Assembly: GCA_031395485.1 (NCBI GenBank)
Contig: JANNUS010000009.1
Coordinates: 347,803-411,802 of the forward strand
Length of the DNA: 64,000 bases
From: UBA2336 sp031395485
GTDB lineage: Bacteria > Bacteroidota > Bacteroidia > Cytophagales > Cyclobacteriaceae
Reading direction: 5' to 3'
This document shows positions 9,231 to 16,904 of the stretch, piece after piece. The position numbers and the translations under genes were made by a program. The notes beneath the pieces were generated by a model. It did not search any database and was not told the origin of the DNA. It saw only the letters and a list, made by a program, of their open reading frames with translations. Every line of letters starts with the position of its first letter. Position 1 is the stretch's first letter.

Positions 9231-9231
9231 C
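9205..9231. repeat. Palindromic repeat, family A, right copy at the GIY-YIG gene
   Basis: This is an inverted copy of the element at 8864-8890 (core 9211-9225). It contains the stop codon of the GIY-YIG gene and ends 10 bases before the next start codon. Confidence 0.85.
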
Positions 9232-9240
9232 AAAAAAATT

Positions 9241-10095
9241 ATGATAATAAATCCAAAAGAAATACCCGTTGGCAAAATGCACAGCTACTTGCTTGGTGCT
9301 GTGGCACCTCGACCGATTGCCTTTGCCAGCACGATAGATAAAGAAGGAAATGTAAATCTTAGTCCGTTTAGTTTTTTTAATTGTTTTGGTGCGAACCCAC
9401 CTATTTTGATTTTCTCCCCGGCACGCAGAGGTCGTGATAACACAACCAAACACAGTTATGAGAATGTGCTCGAGGTTCCGGAAGTCGTAATAAATATTGT
9501 GAATTACTCGATGGTGCAGCAGGCATCGTTGGCAAGTACAGAATATCCTAAAGGAGTAAATGAGTTTGTAAAGTCTGGATTCACTCAAGTACCATCCACC
9601 ATGGTTAAACCTCCAAGGGTAGGAGAGTCGCCTGTCGCATTTGAGTGTAAAGTATTGCAAGTAATTAAAACAGGAGAGCAAGGTGCTGCGGGAAATCTCG
9701 TAATCTGCGAGATTTTATTAGTGCATATCAAAGATGAAGTGTTGGATACAGAAGGTAAAATTGATCCATTTAAATTGGATGCTGTTGCGCGTATGGGTGG
9801 CGATTGGTATTGCCGTGCAAATGGTGATTCGCTTTTTAAAGTCCCCAAACCTCTTGATAAGATTGCCATTGGTATTGATCAGCTTCCTGAACAAATCCGC
9901 AATAGCAAAATTTTAACGGGTAATGATTTAGGGATGCTGGCGAATGTTGAATCGATCCCGATGATTACTAAATCAAACCTTACGAAAGAAATGACCGATG
10001 CAATTGCTCAAGGCGAATCTGCTACTCACCAGTTAGCACACAATTATTTACTGGAGGGAAAGGTAGAAGATGCGTGGAAAATCTTATTAAGCTGA
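9241..10095 (+). CDS. Flavin reductase-like, FMN-binding split-barrel protein
   Basis: The 284-residue protein has the split-barrel flavin reductase signature: GAVAPRPIAFASTIDKEGNVNLSPFSFF, then NPPILIFSP and HSYENVLEVPEVVINIV, where FMN phosphate and ring contacts normally lie. Residues 190-284 form an extra helical tail seen in the larger members. Proteins of this type bind FMN and pass electrons from NAD(P)H to an oxygenase or other acceptor. The setting beside fahA suggests aromatic amino acid breakdown, but that link is inference. The ATG at 9241 lies 10 bases after the right-hand palindromic repeat. Confidence 0.85.
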   Translation: MIINPKEIPVGKMHSYLLGAVAPRPIAFASTIDKEGNVNLSPFSFFNCFGANPPILIFSPARRGRDNTTKHSYENVLEVPEVVINIVNYSMVQQASLASTEYPKGVNEFVKSGFTQVPSTMVKPPRVGESPVAFECKVLQVIKTGEQGAAGNLVICEILLVHIKDEVLDTEGKIDPFKLDAVARMGGDWYCRANGDSLFKVPKPLDKIAIGIDQLPEQIRNSKILTGNDLGMLANVESIPMITKSNLTKEMTDAIAQGESATHQLAHNYLLEGKVEDAWKILLS

Positions 10096-10198
10096 TATTA
10101 TTTTTTACTAAATTCGCTAGTCATCGTTTCGAACCAATTGGTTACTGTAGTATCTAATCCTTATTTACACTACTTCTTTGTCATTTCATTTTTTGAGT

Positions 10199-11938
10199 AT
10201 GAAAAAGCTATTAATTCTCATTTCTTGTAGCGCAGTAGTCCTATTTCTATTTCTGCGGAACAATCAAAATGCTTCAAGTAACGTAGTGCAGGCAAGACTC
10301 GCTTCTGCACCAATCTCTGTTTGTGGTTCACCCAATGCGCAACTCGCACTGAAATTAATGGATACCACGCGGCAAATGGCTCCATGGATGAATAACTTGG
10401 GCGATTATTCGTATCCGGTTTCTACAAGCAATGAGCGGGCTCAACTCTTTTTTAATCAAGGGCTCACATTGTACTATGGATTTAACCATCATGAAGCCTA
10501 TCGTTCCTTCAAAGAGGCCACGCGATTAGATCCACAATGTGCAATGGCCTATTGGGGTCAGGCACTCGCGTTAGGGCCGAACATCAATTCACCGATGGAT
10601 CCGTCTGATGGAGTTATTGTTTACAAGGCTGTTCAGAAGGCTTTGAGTTTGTCGAACAATGCAACGCTTGTTGAGCAGCTATTAATTCAGGCAATCGCGC
10701 AACGTTATACCGAGGAAGCGCCAAAAGATCGAAGCCATCTTGATCAGGCCTACGCTACATCCATGAAAGGAATCGCAGATGAATTCCAGGATGATCTGGA
10801 GGTACTTACGTTGTATGCTGAATCTTTGATGGATTTGCATCCGTGGGATTATTGGATTAAGTCCCAAGGACCTCAATCCTGGACCCCCGAGATTGTTTCT
10901 GTTCTTGAAGCTGTACTTTTAATAGACAGTAATCACGTTGGAGCCAATCACCTATACATCCATATTTTGGAAGCCTCACCAACGCCTGAACAGGCTGAAG
11001 CCAGTGCTGACCGCCTTCGCGAAATGGTTCCGGGTGCCGGTCACCTTGTACATATGCCATCTCATATTTATATACGGATAGGGCGATATGAAGATGGGAT
11101 GTTAGCCAACAAGAAAGCTGTGAAAGCTGATGAAGCATATATTACCCAATGTAAAGCACAGGGCATTTATCCGCTTGGATACTATCCGCATAACTACCAT
11201 TTTTTATGGGCGAGTGCACAAATGGCAGGGCAAGGAGAGGAAGCATTGAAGGCGGCTAAAACCCTTGTGGAAAAAGTTGATGTTAGTTTAATGGGCACAT
11301 CAGACTGGGCTACGCTACAACATTATTATGCATCAAGTTGGTATGCCATGATGCGGTTTGGTAAATGGAATGAGATTTTAAAAGTGCCTAAACCTGTCGA
11401 CAGCTTGAAATATGCATCCGCGATATGGGACTATGCTCAAGGATTTGCAAATCTTCGTTTGAATAAGATGAAGGAAGCTGAGACTTATTTAGTCTCTCTA
11501 AAAGTAAAAGCTAAAGATCCAGCCTTGGAAGAGTTAAAGATATGGGGCATAAACTCGTTCGGAAGTGTAGTTAAGATTGCCGCATTAGTTTTGAATGGAG
11601 AAATACAGGCAGCGAATAAAAAATATGATCAAGCAATACACCTCTTGAATGAAGCAGTGAAAAGTGAAGACGCACTAACGTATCAGGAACCACCCGATTG
11701 GCATCATCCTGTACGACAAACGTTGGGCGCAGTATTATTAGAAGCCGGAAAGGCTGGTCAAGCCGAAATCGTGTTTAACGAAGATTTAAAAATGTATCGG
11801 AACAACGGCTGGTCTTTGTTTGGACTTAGTCAAAGTTTAGAAAAGCAAGGTAAGAAAAAGGAATCAGCGGCTACTTTAGTGCTTTATAAAAATGTTTTTA
11901 AGAATGCTGATGTTCAGCTGACTTCTGCCAGGAAATAG
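10199..11938 (+). CDS. Exported TPR-repeat protein
   Basis: The 579-residue protein starts at ATG 10199; an in-frame TTG at 10178 only adds residues before the signal sequence. MKKLLILISCSAVVLFLFLR is a signal peptide or anchor. Cys 10 sits inside the hydrophobic core, so a lipoprotein is possible but unlikely. Tetratricopeptide-type helices are visible at about 75-120 (AQLFFNQGLTLYYGFNHHEA, then SFKEATRLDPQCAMAYWGQA) and again near the C-terminus (AIHLLNEAVK, VFNEDLKMYRNNGWSLFGL). The middle holds HLVHMPSHIYIRIGRYEDG. Such proteins are common in Bacteroidota and act as protein-binding scaffolds in the envelope; no specific partner is evident. It stands alone between short gaps. Confidence 0.8.
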   Translation: MKKLLILISCSAVVLFLFLRNNQNASSNVVQARLASAPISVCGSPNAQLALKLMDTTRQMAPWMNNLGDYSYPVSTSNERAQLFFNQGLTLYYGFNHHEAYRSFKEATRLDPQCAMAYWGQALALGPNINSPMDPSDGVIVYKAVQKALSLSNNATLVEQLLIQAIAQRYTEEAPKDRSHLDQAYATSMKGIADEFQDDLEVLTLYAESLMDLHPWDYWIKSQGPQSWTPEIVSVLEAVLLIDSNHVGANHLYIHILEASPTPEQAEASADRLREMVPGAGHLVHMPSHIYIRIGRYEDGMLANKKAVKADEAYITQCKAQGIYPLGYYPHNYHFLWASAQMAGQGEEALKAAKTLVEKVDVSLMGTSDWATLQHYYASSWYAMMRFGKWNEILKVPKPVDSLKYASAIWDYAQGFANLRLNKMKEAETYLVSLKVKAKDPALEELKIWGINSFGSVVKIAALVLNGEIQAANKKYDQAIHLLNEAVKSEDALTYQEPPDWHHPVRQTLGAVLLEAGKAGQAEIVFNEDLKMYRNNGWSLFGLSQSLEKQGKKKESAATLVLYKNVFKNADVQLTSARK

Positions 11939-11946
11939 CATTGAAA

Positions 11947-11970
11947 AAAGGTGGGGGAAACTCCACCTTT
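11947..11970 (-). terminator. Hairpin terminator after pdhB
   Basis: AAAGGTGG...CCACCTTT forms an 8-bp stem. Read on the minus strand it is followed by a run of T, so it fits termination of pdhB. It may also serve the convergent TPR gene. Confidence 0.75.
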
Positions 11971-11986
11971 CAATATTCTGCAATTA

Positions 11987-12967
11987 TCAATTCCTATACA
12001 TCACCGCCTTCACAGCCTTCACCGTTTTCTCCACATTCGGCAAAATAGCTTGAATCAATGTAGGTGCATACGGTAGCGGAGCATCGGCATTGGTTATACG
12101 GTGAATGGGTGCATCCAAGTAATCAAAGGCGTGCTTCTGTATATGATACGTAATCTCGGTAGAGATGGAGGCTAATGGCCAGGCTTCTTCAACGATCACT
12201 AAACGGTTTGTCTTTTTTACAGATTCTACAATCGTAGCGTAATCAATCGGACGAACCGTTCGTAAGTCAATGACCTCAGCTGAAATTCCTTCTTTTTCTA
12301 ATTCAACTGCAGCACCTAAGGCTATCTTCATGAATTTTCCAAACGATACAATGGTAACATCGGTACCAGCACGTTTGATATCCGCTAAGCCAATCGGGAT
12401 TAAATATTCTTCCTCCGGCACTTCTCCTTTTTCACCATACATTACTTCACTCTCCATAAAAATAACAGGGTCATTATCACGGATAGAGGTCTTTAATAGC
12501 CCTTTGGCATCGTAGGGATTAGAAGGTACTACCACTTTTAACCCAGGGGTATTCGCAAACCAGTTTTCAAAATTTTGAGAGTGTTGAGCACCCAGTTGCC
12601 CGGCATTACCGGTGGGCCCGCGAAAAACAATGGGCATACCAAATTGCCCGCCTGACATGGAAAGCATTTTAGCTGCTGAATTGATTATTGGGTCTATTGC
12701 TACCAGCGAGAAATTAAAGGTCATGAATTCAATGATTGGCCTTAAACCATTCATGGCTGCGCCTACGCCTATGCCCGTAAAGCCTAGTTCAGCGATTGGG
12801 GTATCAATAATGCGGTCGGGGCCAAATTCTTCTAGCATACCCTGGCTTACTTTATAGGCACCATTGTATTCGGCCACCTCTTCGCCCATCAAAAACACTT
12901 TTGGATCTCTGCGCATTTCTTCGTTCATGGCTTCACGAAGTGCTTCTCTGAACTGGATTTCTCTCAT
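11987..12967 (-). CDS. pdhB: Pyruvate dehydrogenase E1 component, beta subunit
   Basis: This is the beta chain of the thiamine-diphosphate-dependent E1 enzyme that decarboxylates pyruvate for acetyl-CoA. It has 326 residues, the usual length. Visible motifs are MREIQFREALREAMNEEM at the N-terminus, VFLMGEEVAEYNGAYKVS (the Glu that activates ThDP), DTPIAELGFTGIGVGAAM, FRGPTG, HSQNFENWF and the transketolase C-terminal domain (VSFGKFMKIAL, VIDLRTVRPID). The pyruvate over branched-chain assignment rests on AEYNGAYKVSQGM and is strong but not certain. The alpha subunit and E2 are not next to it, so E1 is split in this genome. The gap upstream carries repeats. Confidence 0.92.
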   Translation of the reverse strand: MREIQFREALREAMNEEMRRDPKVFLMGEEVAEYNGAYKVSQGMLEEFGPDRIIDTPIAELGFTGIGVGAAMNGLRPIIEFMTFNFSLVAIDPIINSAAKMLSMSGGQFGMPIVFRGPTGNAGQLGAQHSQNFENWFANTPGLKVVVPSNPYDAKGLLKTSIRDNDPVIFMESEVMYGEKGEVPEEEYLIPIGLADIKRAGTDVTIVSFGKFMKIALGAAVELEKEGISAEVIDLRTVRPIDYATIVESVKKTNRLVIVEEAWPLASISTEITYHIQKHAFDYLDAPIHRITNADAPLPYAPTLIQAILPNVEKTVKAVKAVMYRN

Positions 12968-12992
12968 AGGATTTTTAAGAATATGTTAGCCT

Positions 12993-13056
12993 GTCAGGTT
13001 GAGCCTGTCGAAACCTGACTTCAGGTTCAAAACCGCCTTCGATAAACTCAGGCTGA
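12993..13056. repeat. Inverted pair of family A palindromic repeats
   Basis: Two hairpin units lie head to head: 12993-13019 (GTCAGGTT...AACCTGAC around TGAGCCTGTCGAA) and 13035-13056 (GCCTTCGATAAACTCAGGC then TGAC). The loops match the core seen at 8870 and 9211, with the two copies inverted but no ORF between them. Confidence 0.75.
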
Positions 13057-13120
13057 CATGGAATGTGTAAAAATAAGGTCTCGTAATGGATTGGCAAAAT
13101 AAAGATCGAAGCAGTTGAAC

Positions 13121-13216
13121 CGTCATTTCGCAGCGAAGCGGAGAAATCCCCTTTGGTTTAGGCTGTAGGTATTATTTATAGGGGGACTTCTGGTCGTTCC
13201 TCCCTTCGAAGTGACG
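13121..13216. repeat. Family B inverted-repeat element (GTCATTTCG type), copy 1
   Basis: The ends CGTCATTTCG and CGAAGTGACG are imperfect inverted repeats, and an inner pair (AGAAATCCCC / GGGGGACTTCT) also pairs. The whole is about 96 bases. The same outline recurs at 20319-20414 and, shorter, at 57023-57100. Confidence 0.75.
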
Positions 13217-13233
13217 GGTTTTGGTTGGGGTGC

Positions 13234-13269
13234 AAAAAAAAGTCCTGGCGGTAAACCGTCAGGACTTTC
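13234..13269 (-). terminator. Strong terminator of the OmpA/TPR lipoprotein gene
   Basis: The stem AGTCCTGnCGG / CCGnCAGGACT with a TAAA loop is followed, on the minus strand, by eight T. It sits about 20 bases after the stop of the lipoprotein gene. Confidence 0.9.
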
Positions 13270-13290
13270 TCCAAAAATGATATTACGCGA

Positions 13291-15066
13291 TTACTTCAAT
13301 GCGTTTCTAAACGCTTCAGTAGTTACGAATTTTGCAAATTCAAGATCCGTAAGCGCAGCCTCCTTCAAAGCTGGATCAAGCTTCACAGCACTAGTCAGGC
13401 TGTTCACTACACCGTCAGCACTATTTAATCGGGCAGATGCAACAGCTGAACCGTAGAATGCCCACGCGTGGTTGCTGTTCATTTTTGCGGCCTCACCAAA
13501 AGATGTTATAGCATTCTGGTAATCCTTATTTAGGACTTGCGCTAATCCCTTATTGTATAGGTTATCGGCAGTATTAGCAGCTGATGATTCAGAGCTAACC
13601 GCATTACTATACTTTGCCATTACAATTTCAGCGGCACCTTTCACACCATTTAAGCCTGCAGCGTTATCGCCACGTAATCCTGCATTAAGTGCTTTGTTAG
13701 CGTGGTTAGCAGAAGCGTAAGCATTTCCTTTCAACATTTGAACAGATGCAAGGTTAGCGTGTACTTCTGCTGCTTCCTTAATTTTAGCTGCGATCTCTAA
13801 TTGAGCCTGTGCTTTGTCCGCAAGGGCAGCAGCATTAGCCGGAGTTTCAATAGCCTGTGCTATGTATACAGCACCTAGGTTGTTGTGCGCATTCCAGTTA
13901 GAACCTTTCTTAGTAGCAGCTTCATAAATAGCAGCTTTTTCATCCAATGAAGGAGTCATGGTAGCGGCATACATCATTTCTTCGAACGAAAGTGTATCAG
14001 CACTTACAGTTCCTTGTGTAATCTGCTTTGATAGTACAGAAATCTCAGCATCAGTTTTCTTGTCCTTAATTGTAAGAATTTCAGTTTTCGCTGTTCTTAA
14101 TTTAGGGTAAAGGTCTTTGAATACTTTTTTGTAAGAAGAAAGTTTCTTCATTTGCTTCTCTTGTGATTCAAATGTTCCACCTGCGCTAACGATGTTCATA
14201 TACTCAGCTTTTTCTTCGGAAGTAATACCTTCAAAAGTTGCTAATGTGGCAGTGAAACCAGCCCAGTCTTGAATAACTGGCTTAAGAATAAATTGAATTG
14301 AGTCAGCCTTGCCTTTATAGTCGAATTTCTTCATTTGCTGACGATAGTATTTTTCTATTGCAGCAGCGCGTTCTGGAGACAATTTGCTGTTGATTCGCTC
14401 AGCACCTTCGGGTGAGTGACTTCCTGTTATTGTTACAGTTTTAGTTACGTTTTTTGAAGCAATGAATGCGTCAAGCTGCTTAGCCTTATCACTTTTAGTT
14501 TCAGAAGCACGTAGGATAGATTTCCCTTGCTCGAAAATGAATTCCGGGATCACAACAGGAACAATCTCTTCTTGATTATTATATCCATGTTCAGCGTATG
14601 AAGCGTAGTAAACAGGTTTTACCAGTTTAGAGGTAGTAATTATGCCGGTAGCAATTTGCATACGAGGAGTAACCTTCGATTTTGTGCCTTTTGTAGCTAC
14701 GCCTTCAACTTCTACAATGCCCGATTTCATAGCTGGTTCGTAAGCAAACACGAAATCTTTGGTCGTAGTAGGTTGTTCAGTAGCGCTATTTGGAAAGTCT
14801 TCCGCTTTAAATGAAATAGGATCAAGAGCCTTTTCCTTCTCTCCGTACTTGTAGAAAGAATTGACACTATACACAGTGCCTTTCTTTAGCATTTTTACAG
14901 GAAGATTGGCCGATAAGCTATACGCTACGGTGTCCTTATGAAGTTCCAGGGGGTTAGGCGTAACAGTCATATTCTGTTCTTTCGCCATTTTCACCATCTT
15001 AGGTAAGGTACACCCAGCCAAACTGAGGGCTCCTGTGATAAGAAATGCGTAAACTAATTTTCTCAT
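13291..15066 (-). CDS. Outer-membrane lipoprotein with OmpA-like and TPR regions
   Basis: The 591-residue protein starts MRKLVYAFLITGALSLAGC, a clear lipoprotein signal with Cys 19. A beta-rich region (about 30-170) is followed by an OmpA-like stretch (IPEFIFEQGKSILRA ... TVTITGSHSPEGAERIN ... LSPERAAAIEKYY, about 175-250), the part that in OmpA-type proteins touches peptidoglycan. From about 380 there are alanine-rich TPR-type helices (NWNAHNNLGAVYIAQA, ADNLYNKGLAQVLNKDYQNAI, NHAWAFYGSAVASARL). It probably ties the outer membrane to the wall and recruits partners. It has its own promoter and terminator, so it is a single-gene unit, and looks like a well-expressed structural protein. Confidence 0.85.
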   Translation of the reverse strand: MRKLVYAFLITGALSLAGCTLPKMVKMAKEQNMTVTPNPLELHKDTVAYSLSANLPVKMLKKGTVYSVNSFYKYGEKEKALDPISFKAEDFPNSATEQPTTTKDFVFAYEPAMKSGIVEVEGVATKGTKSKVTPRMQIATGIITTSKLVKPVYYASYAEHGYNNQEEIVPVVIPEFIFEQGKSILRASETKSDKAKQLDAFIASKNVTKTVTITGSHSPEGAERINSKLSPERAAAIEKYYRQQMKKFDYKGKADSIQFILKPVIQDWAGFTATLATFEGITSEEKAEYMNIVSAGGTFESQEKQMKKLSSYKKVFKDLYPKLRTAKTEILTIKDKKTDAEISVLSKQITQGTVSADTLSFEEMMYAATMTPSLDEKAAIYEAATKKGSNWNAHNNLGAVYIAQAIETPANAAALADKAQAQLEIAAKIKEAAEVHANLASVQMLKGNAYASANHANKALNAGLRGDNAAGLNGVKGAAEIVMAKYSNAVSSESSAANTADNLYNKGLAQVLNKDYQNAITSFGEAAKMNSNHAWAFYGSAVASARLNSADGVVNSLTSAVKLDPALKEAALTDLEFAKFVTTEAFRNALK

Positions 15067-15099
15067 TGGATTTAGATTTTGGTTGTTTTAATCGAGTCG

Positions 15100-15130
15100 C
15101 AAAACTACGTTTATATCAAATTTTTTGCAA
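15100..15130 (-). promoter_or_regulatory. Bacteroidota-type promoter of the OmpA/TPR lipoprotein
   Basis: On the minus strand a TTG (15128-15130) is separated by 20 bases from TAGTTTTG (15100-15107), matching TTG-N17-23-TAnnTTTG. The start codon is 34 bases further on. Confidence 0.65.
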
Positions 15131-15256
15131 TTATACTCAAAAAATAAAGATTTTGGCGCTTCTCAACCTGAGCCCCTGAACCTTATATTTGTAAAATTAC
15201 TTTTTGGTCGGTGAAATAAACGTTTTACATGCCAGAAGGCCTTAATATATGGGTAA

Positions 15257-15475
15257 ATGACTTATAAGATCCAACTTTTGTTTGAACGATACGCTTTTGG
15301 AGTATGTGCTCGGTTGGGTGAAAAGCTAGGGATAGCTTCATCTAATATTCGAATGTTTTTTATTTATGCCTCCTTCCTGACCTTCGGTTCGCCAGTATTG
15401 GTTTACCTCGCCTTAGCTTTCATTATGAATATCCGGAAGTATCTGCGAAAGCGTAATCCTATTTGGGATTATTAA
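15257..15475 (+). CDS. Small PspC-domain membrane protein
   Basis: The 72-residue protein fits the stand-alone PspC-type proteins of Bacteroidota. FGVCARLGEKLGIASSNIRM is the short N-terminal helix region, and IYASFLTFGSPVLVYLALAF is the membrane segment, followed by a basic tail (RKYLRKRNPIWDY). In other bacteria PspC senses membrane stress; here the role is unknown. The ATG at 15257 is the only sensible start. Its 3' end overlaps the end of the convergent glycosyltransferase gene by 17 bases. A TATATTTG at 15184-15191 resembles a -7 element, but no well-spaced TTG accompanies it. Confidence 0.8.
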   Translation: MTYKIQLLFERYAFGVCARLGEKLGIASSNIRMFFIYASFLTFGSPVLVYLALAFIMNIRKYLRKRNPIWDY

Positions 15476-16475
15476 GGGTTATTTTCCTCTTTTGAAGAAC
15501 AAAGTGATCCCAAAGTATTGCACCTCTATAGACGTTTCTTTTTGATATAGGGTATTTTGATTTCAGCTGCCTGCGCTTATTTGAAATATTTTCTAAATCC
15601 TTAATGAAATGATAATGTGCACGGAGTATGGCGATTGCGTCATCTGAGTGGCCTGTGACTAAAAACTTAAAAGCAGCAAAATAATCGAGTATAATCCGCA
15701 GCGGAAATTTAAATAGTAATGCCCCGGTACTCCAATGCTTCAAGATAAGGCTTAGCCCATTGCGAAAATTGAAATATGTTTTTCTGGGATTAGATCGTGC
15801 AAGAGTACCGGCACCTAAATGGTATACATGGCTATCTCCGCAATAAAATACATGCGCACCATTGCGTTGAATTTTCCAGCATAAATCTATCTCTTCCATG
15901 TGTGCAAAGAAGTCTTCGTCAAATCCCTCTAGCTGATGATAGACTGTTGAGCGAATAGCCATACAGGCACCTGTTGCCCAAAAAATTTCGCGTGTGTCGT
16001 TATATTGACCTGAATCCTGTTCGGTATAATCAAATAAGCGGCCTCGACAAAATGGATAGCCAAGAGAGTCAATAAAGCCTCCGCCTCCACCTGCGTATTC
16101 AAATTTTTCCTTTTGGTTATACGAAAGAATTTTTGGTTGTACTGCTGCTATCGATGGATTGGAGTCGAGTAGCTTTATCATTGGAATTAGCCACCCTGTT
16201 GTTACTTCAACATCTGAGTTTAAAAGCACAACATATTCAGCATCAACTTGCTTCAGCGCCCGATTGTACCCACCACAAAAGCCGTAATTCTTGTCAAGCT
16301 GGATTATTTGAACAGATGGAAACTTTGATTCTAGGATCTTTACAGATTGATCGGTTGATGCGTTGTCGGCTACAATGATTGTTGTGGTTTGGGAATGTTC
16401 AATAACAGAGGGTAAAAACTGGGGTAACAGTTTTTCACCATTGTAATTGAGAATGACAACGGATATCTTATTCAA
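15459..16475 (-). CDS. Family 2 glycosyltransferase
   Basis: The 338-residue GT-A enzyme begins KISVVILNYNGEKLLPQFL, followed by IIVADNASTDQS (nucleotide-sugar binding) and VLLNSDVEVTTGW (the D-x-D-type metal site). WATGACMAIRSTVYHQLEGF and FFAHMEEIDLCWKIQRNG are typical of the rhamnosyl/mannosyl transferase branch (GT2, WcaA/RfbF-like). The C-terminal part has a membrane-associating hydrophobic and basic segment. It probably adds a sugar to a surface polysaccharide or lipid; donor and acceptor cannot be read. It follows the ybaB gene on the same strand with a 29-base gap. Confidence 0.88.
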   Translation of the reverse strand: MNKISVVILNYNGEKLLPQFLPSVIEHSQTTTIIVADNASTDQSVKILESKFPSVQIIQLDKNYGFCGGYNRALKQVDAEYVVLLNSDVEVTTGWLIPMIKLLDSNPSIAAVQPKILSYNQKEKFEYAGGGGGFIDSLGYPFCRGRLFDYTEQDSGQYNDTREIFWATGACMAIRSTVYHQLEGFDEDFFAHMEEIDLCWKIQRNGAHVFYCGDSHVYHLGAGTLARSNPRKTYFNFRNGLSLILKHWSTGALLFKFPLRIILDYFAAFKFLVTGHSDDAIAILRAHYHFIKDLENISNKRRQLKSKYPISKRNVYRGAILWDHFVLQKRKITLNNPK

Positions 16476-16504
16476 TTTATAATTTATGATTTTGAATCTT
16501 CGAA

Positions 16505-16843
16505 TTATTGCCCCATCAAGCTACTTAAATCCATCCCTGGAATATTCGGAATGAGCCCTTCTGTACTTTTTCGCATTTCTTCTTTCGCTAAAACATCGGC
16601 TTCGTCTGTTGCTTTATTAACCGCTGCCACCACTAAATCCTGAATTAGAATTTTGTCGTCTGCTTTTAAAATAGCAGGGTCAATATCCAATGCGATCAAC
16701 TGTTTTTTACCATTTACAGTTGCTTTTACCATTCCACCACCCGACTCACCATGAGCAGATACTTTTACAAGGTTTTCTTGCGCTTCTTTCATGCGGGCCT
16801 GCACTTCTTTCATCTTGCCCATCATTTTCATCATGTCAAACAT
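16505..16843 (-). CDS. ybaB: YbaB/EbfC family nucleoid-associated protein
   Basis: The 112-residue protein has the YbaB layout: an N-terminal helix (MFDMMKMMGKMKEVQARMKE) and a small beta-sheet (SAHGESGGGMVKATVNGKKQ) followed by IDPAILKADDKILIQDLVVAAVNKA. These proteins form dimers that bind DNA without strong sequence preference and may take part in recombination, often beside recR/dnaX. Here neither neighbour is present; the gene lies between the glycosyltransferase and a gliding-type protein. Length and conserved glycines are normal. Confidence 0.9.
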   Translation of the reverse strand: MFDMMKMMGKMKEVQARMKEAQENLVKVSAHGESGGGMVKATVNGKKQLIALDIDPAILKADDKILIQDLVVAAVNKATDEADVLAKEEMRKSTEGLIPNIPGMDLSSLMGQ

Positions 16844-16904
16844 ATTGCAATTTTAGATTTTCACCTTTTATCTGACTATATAGTATAATCAACATGCTAT
16901 AAAG

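Noticed and set aside
9154..9681. 175-codon leftward ORF opposite the flavin-reductase gene
   Set aside because: Antisense to a well-supported gene, with no domain and a composition of shadow type.
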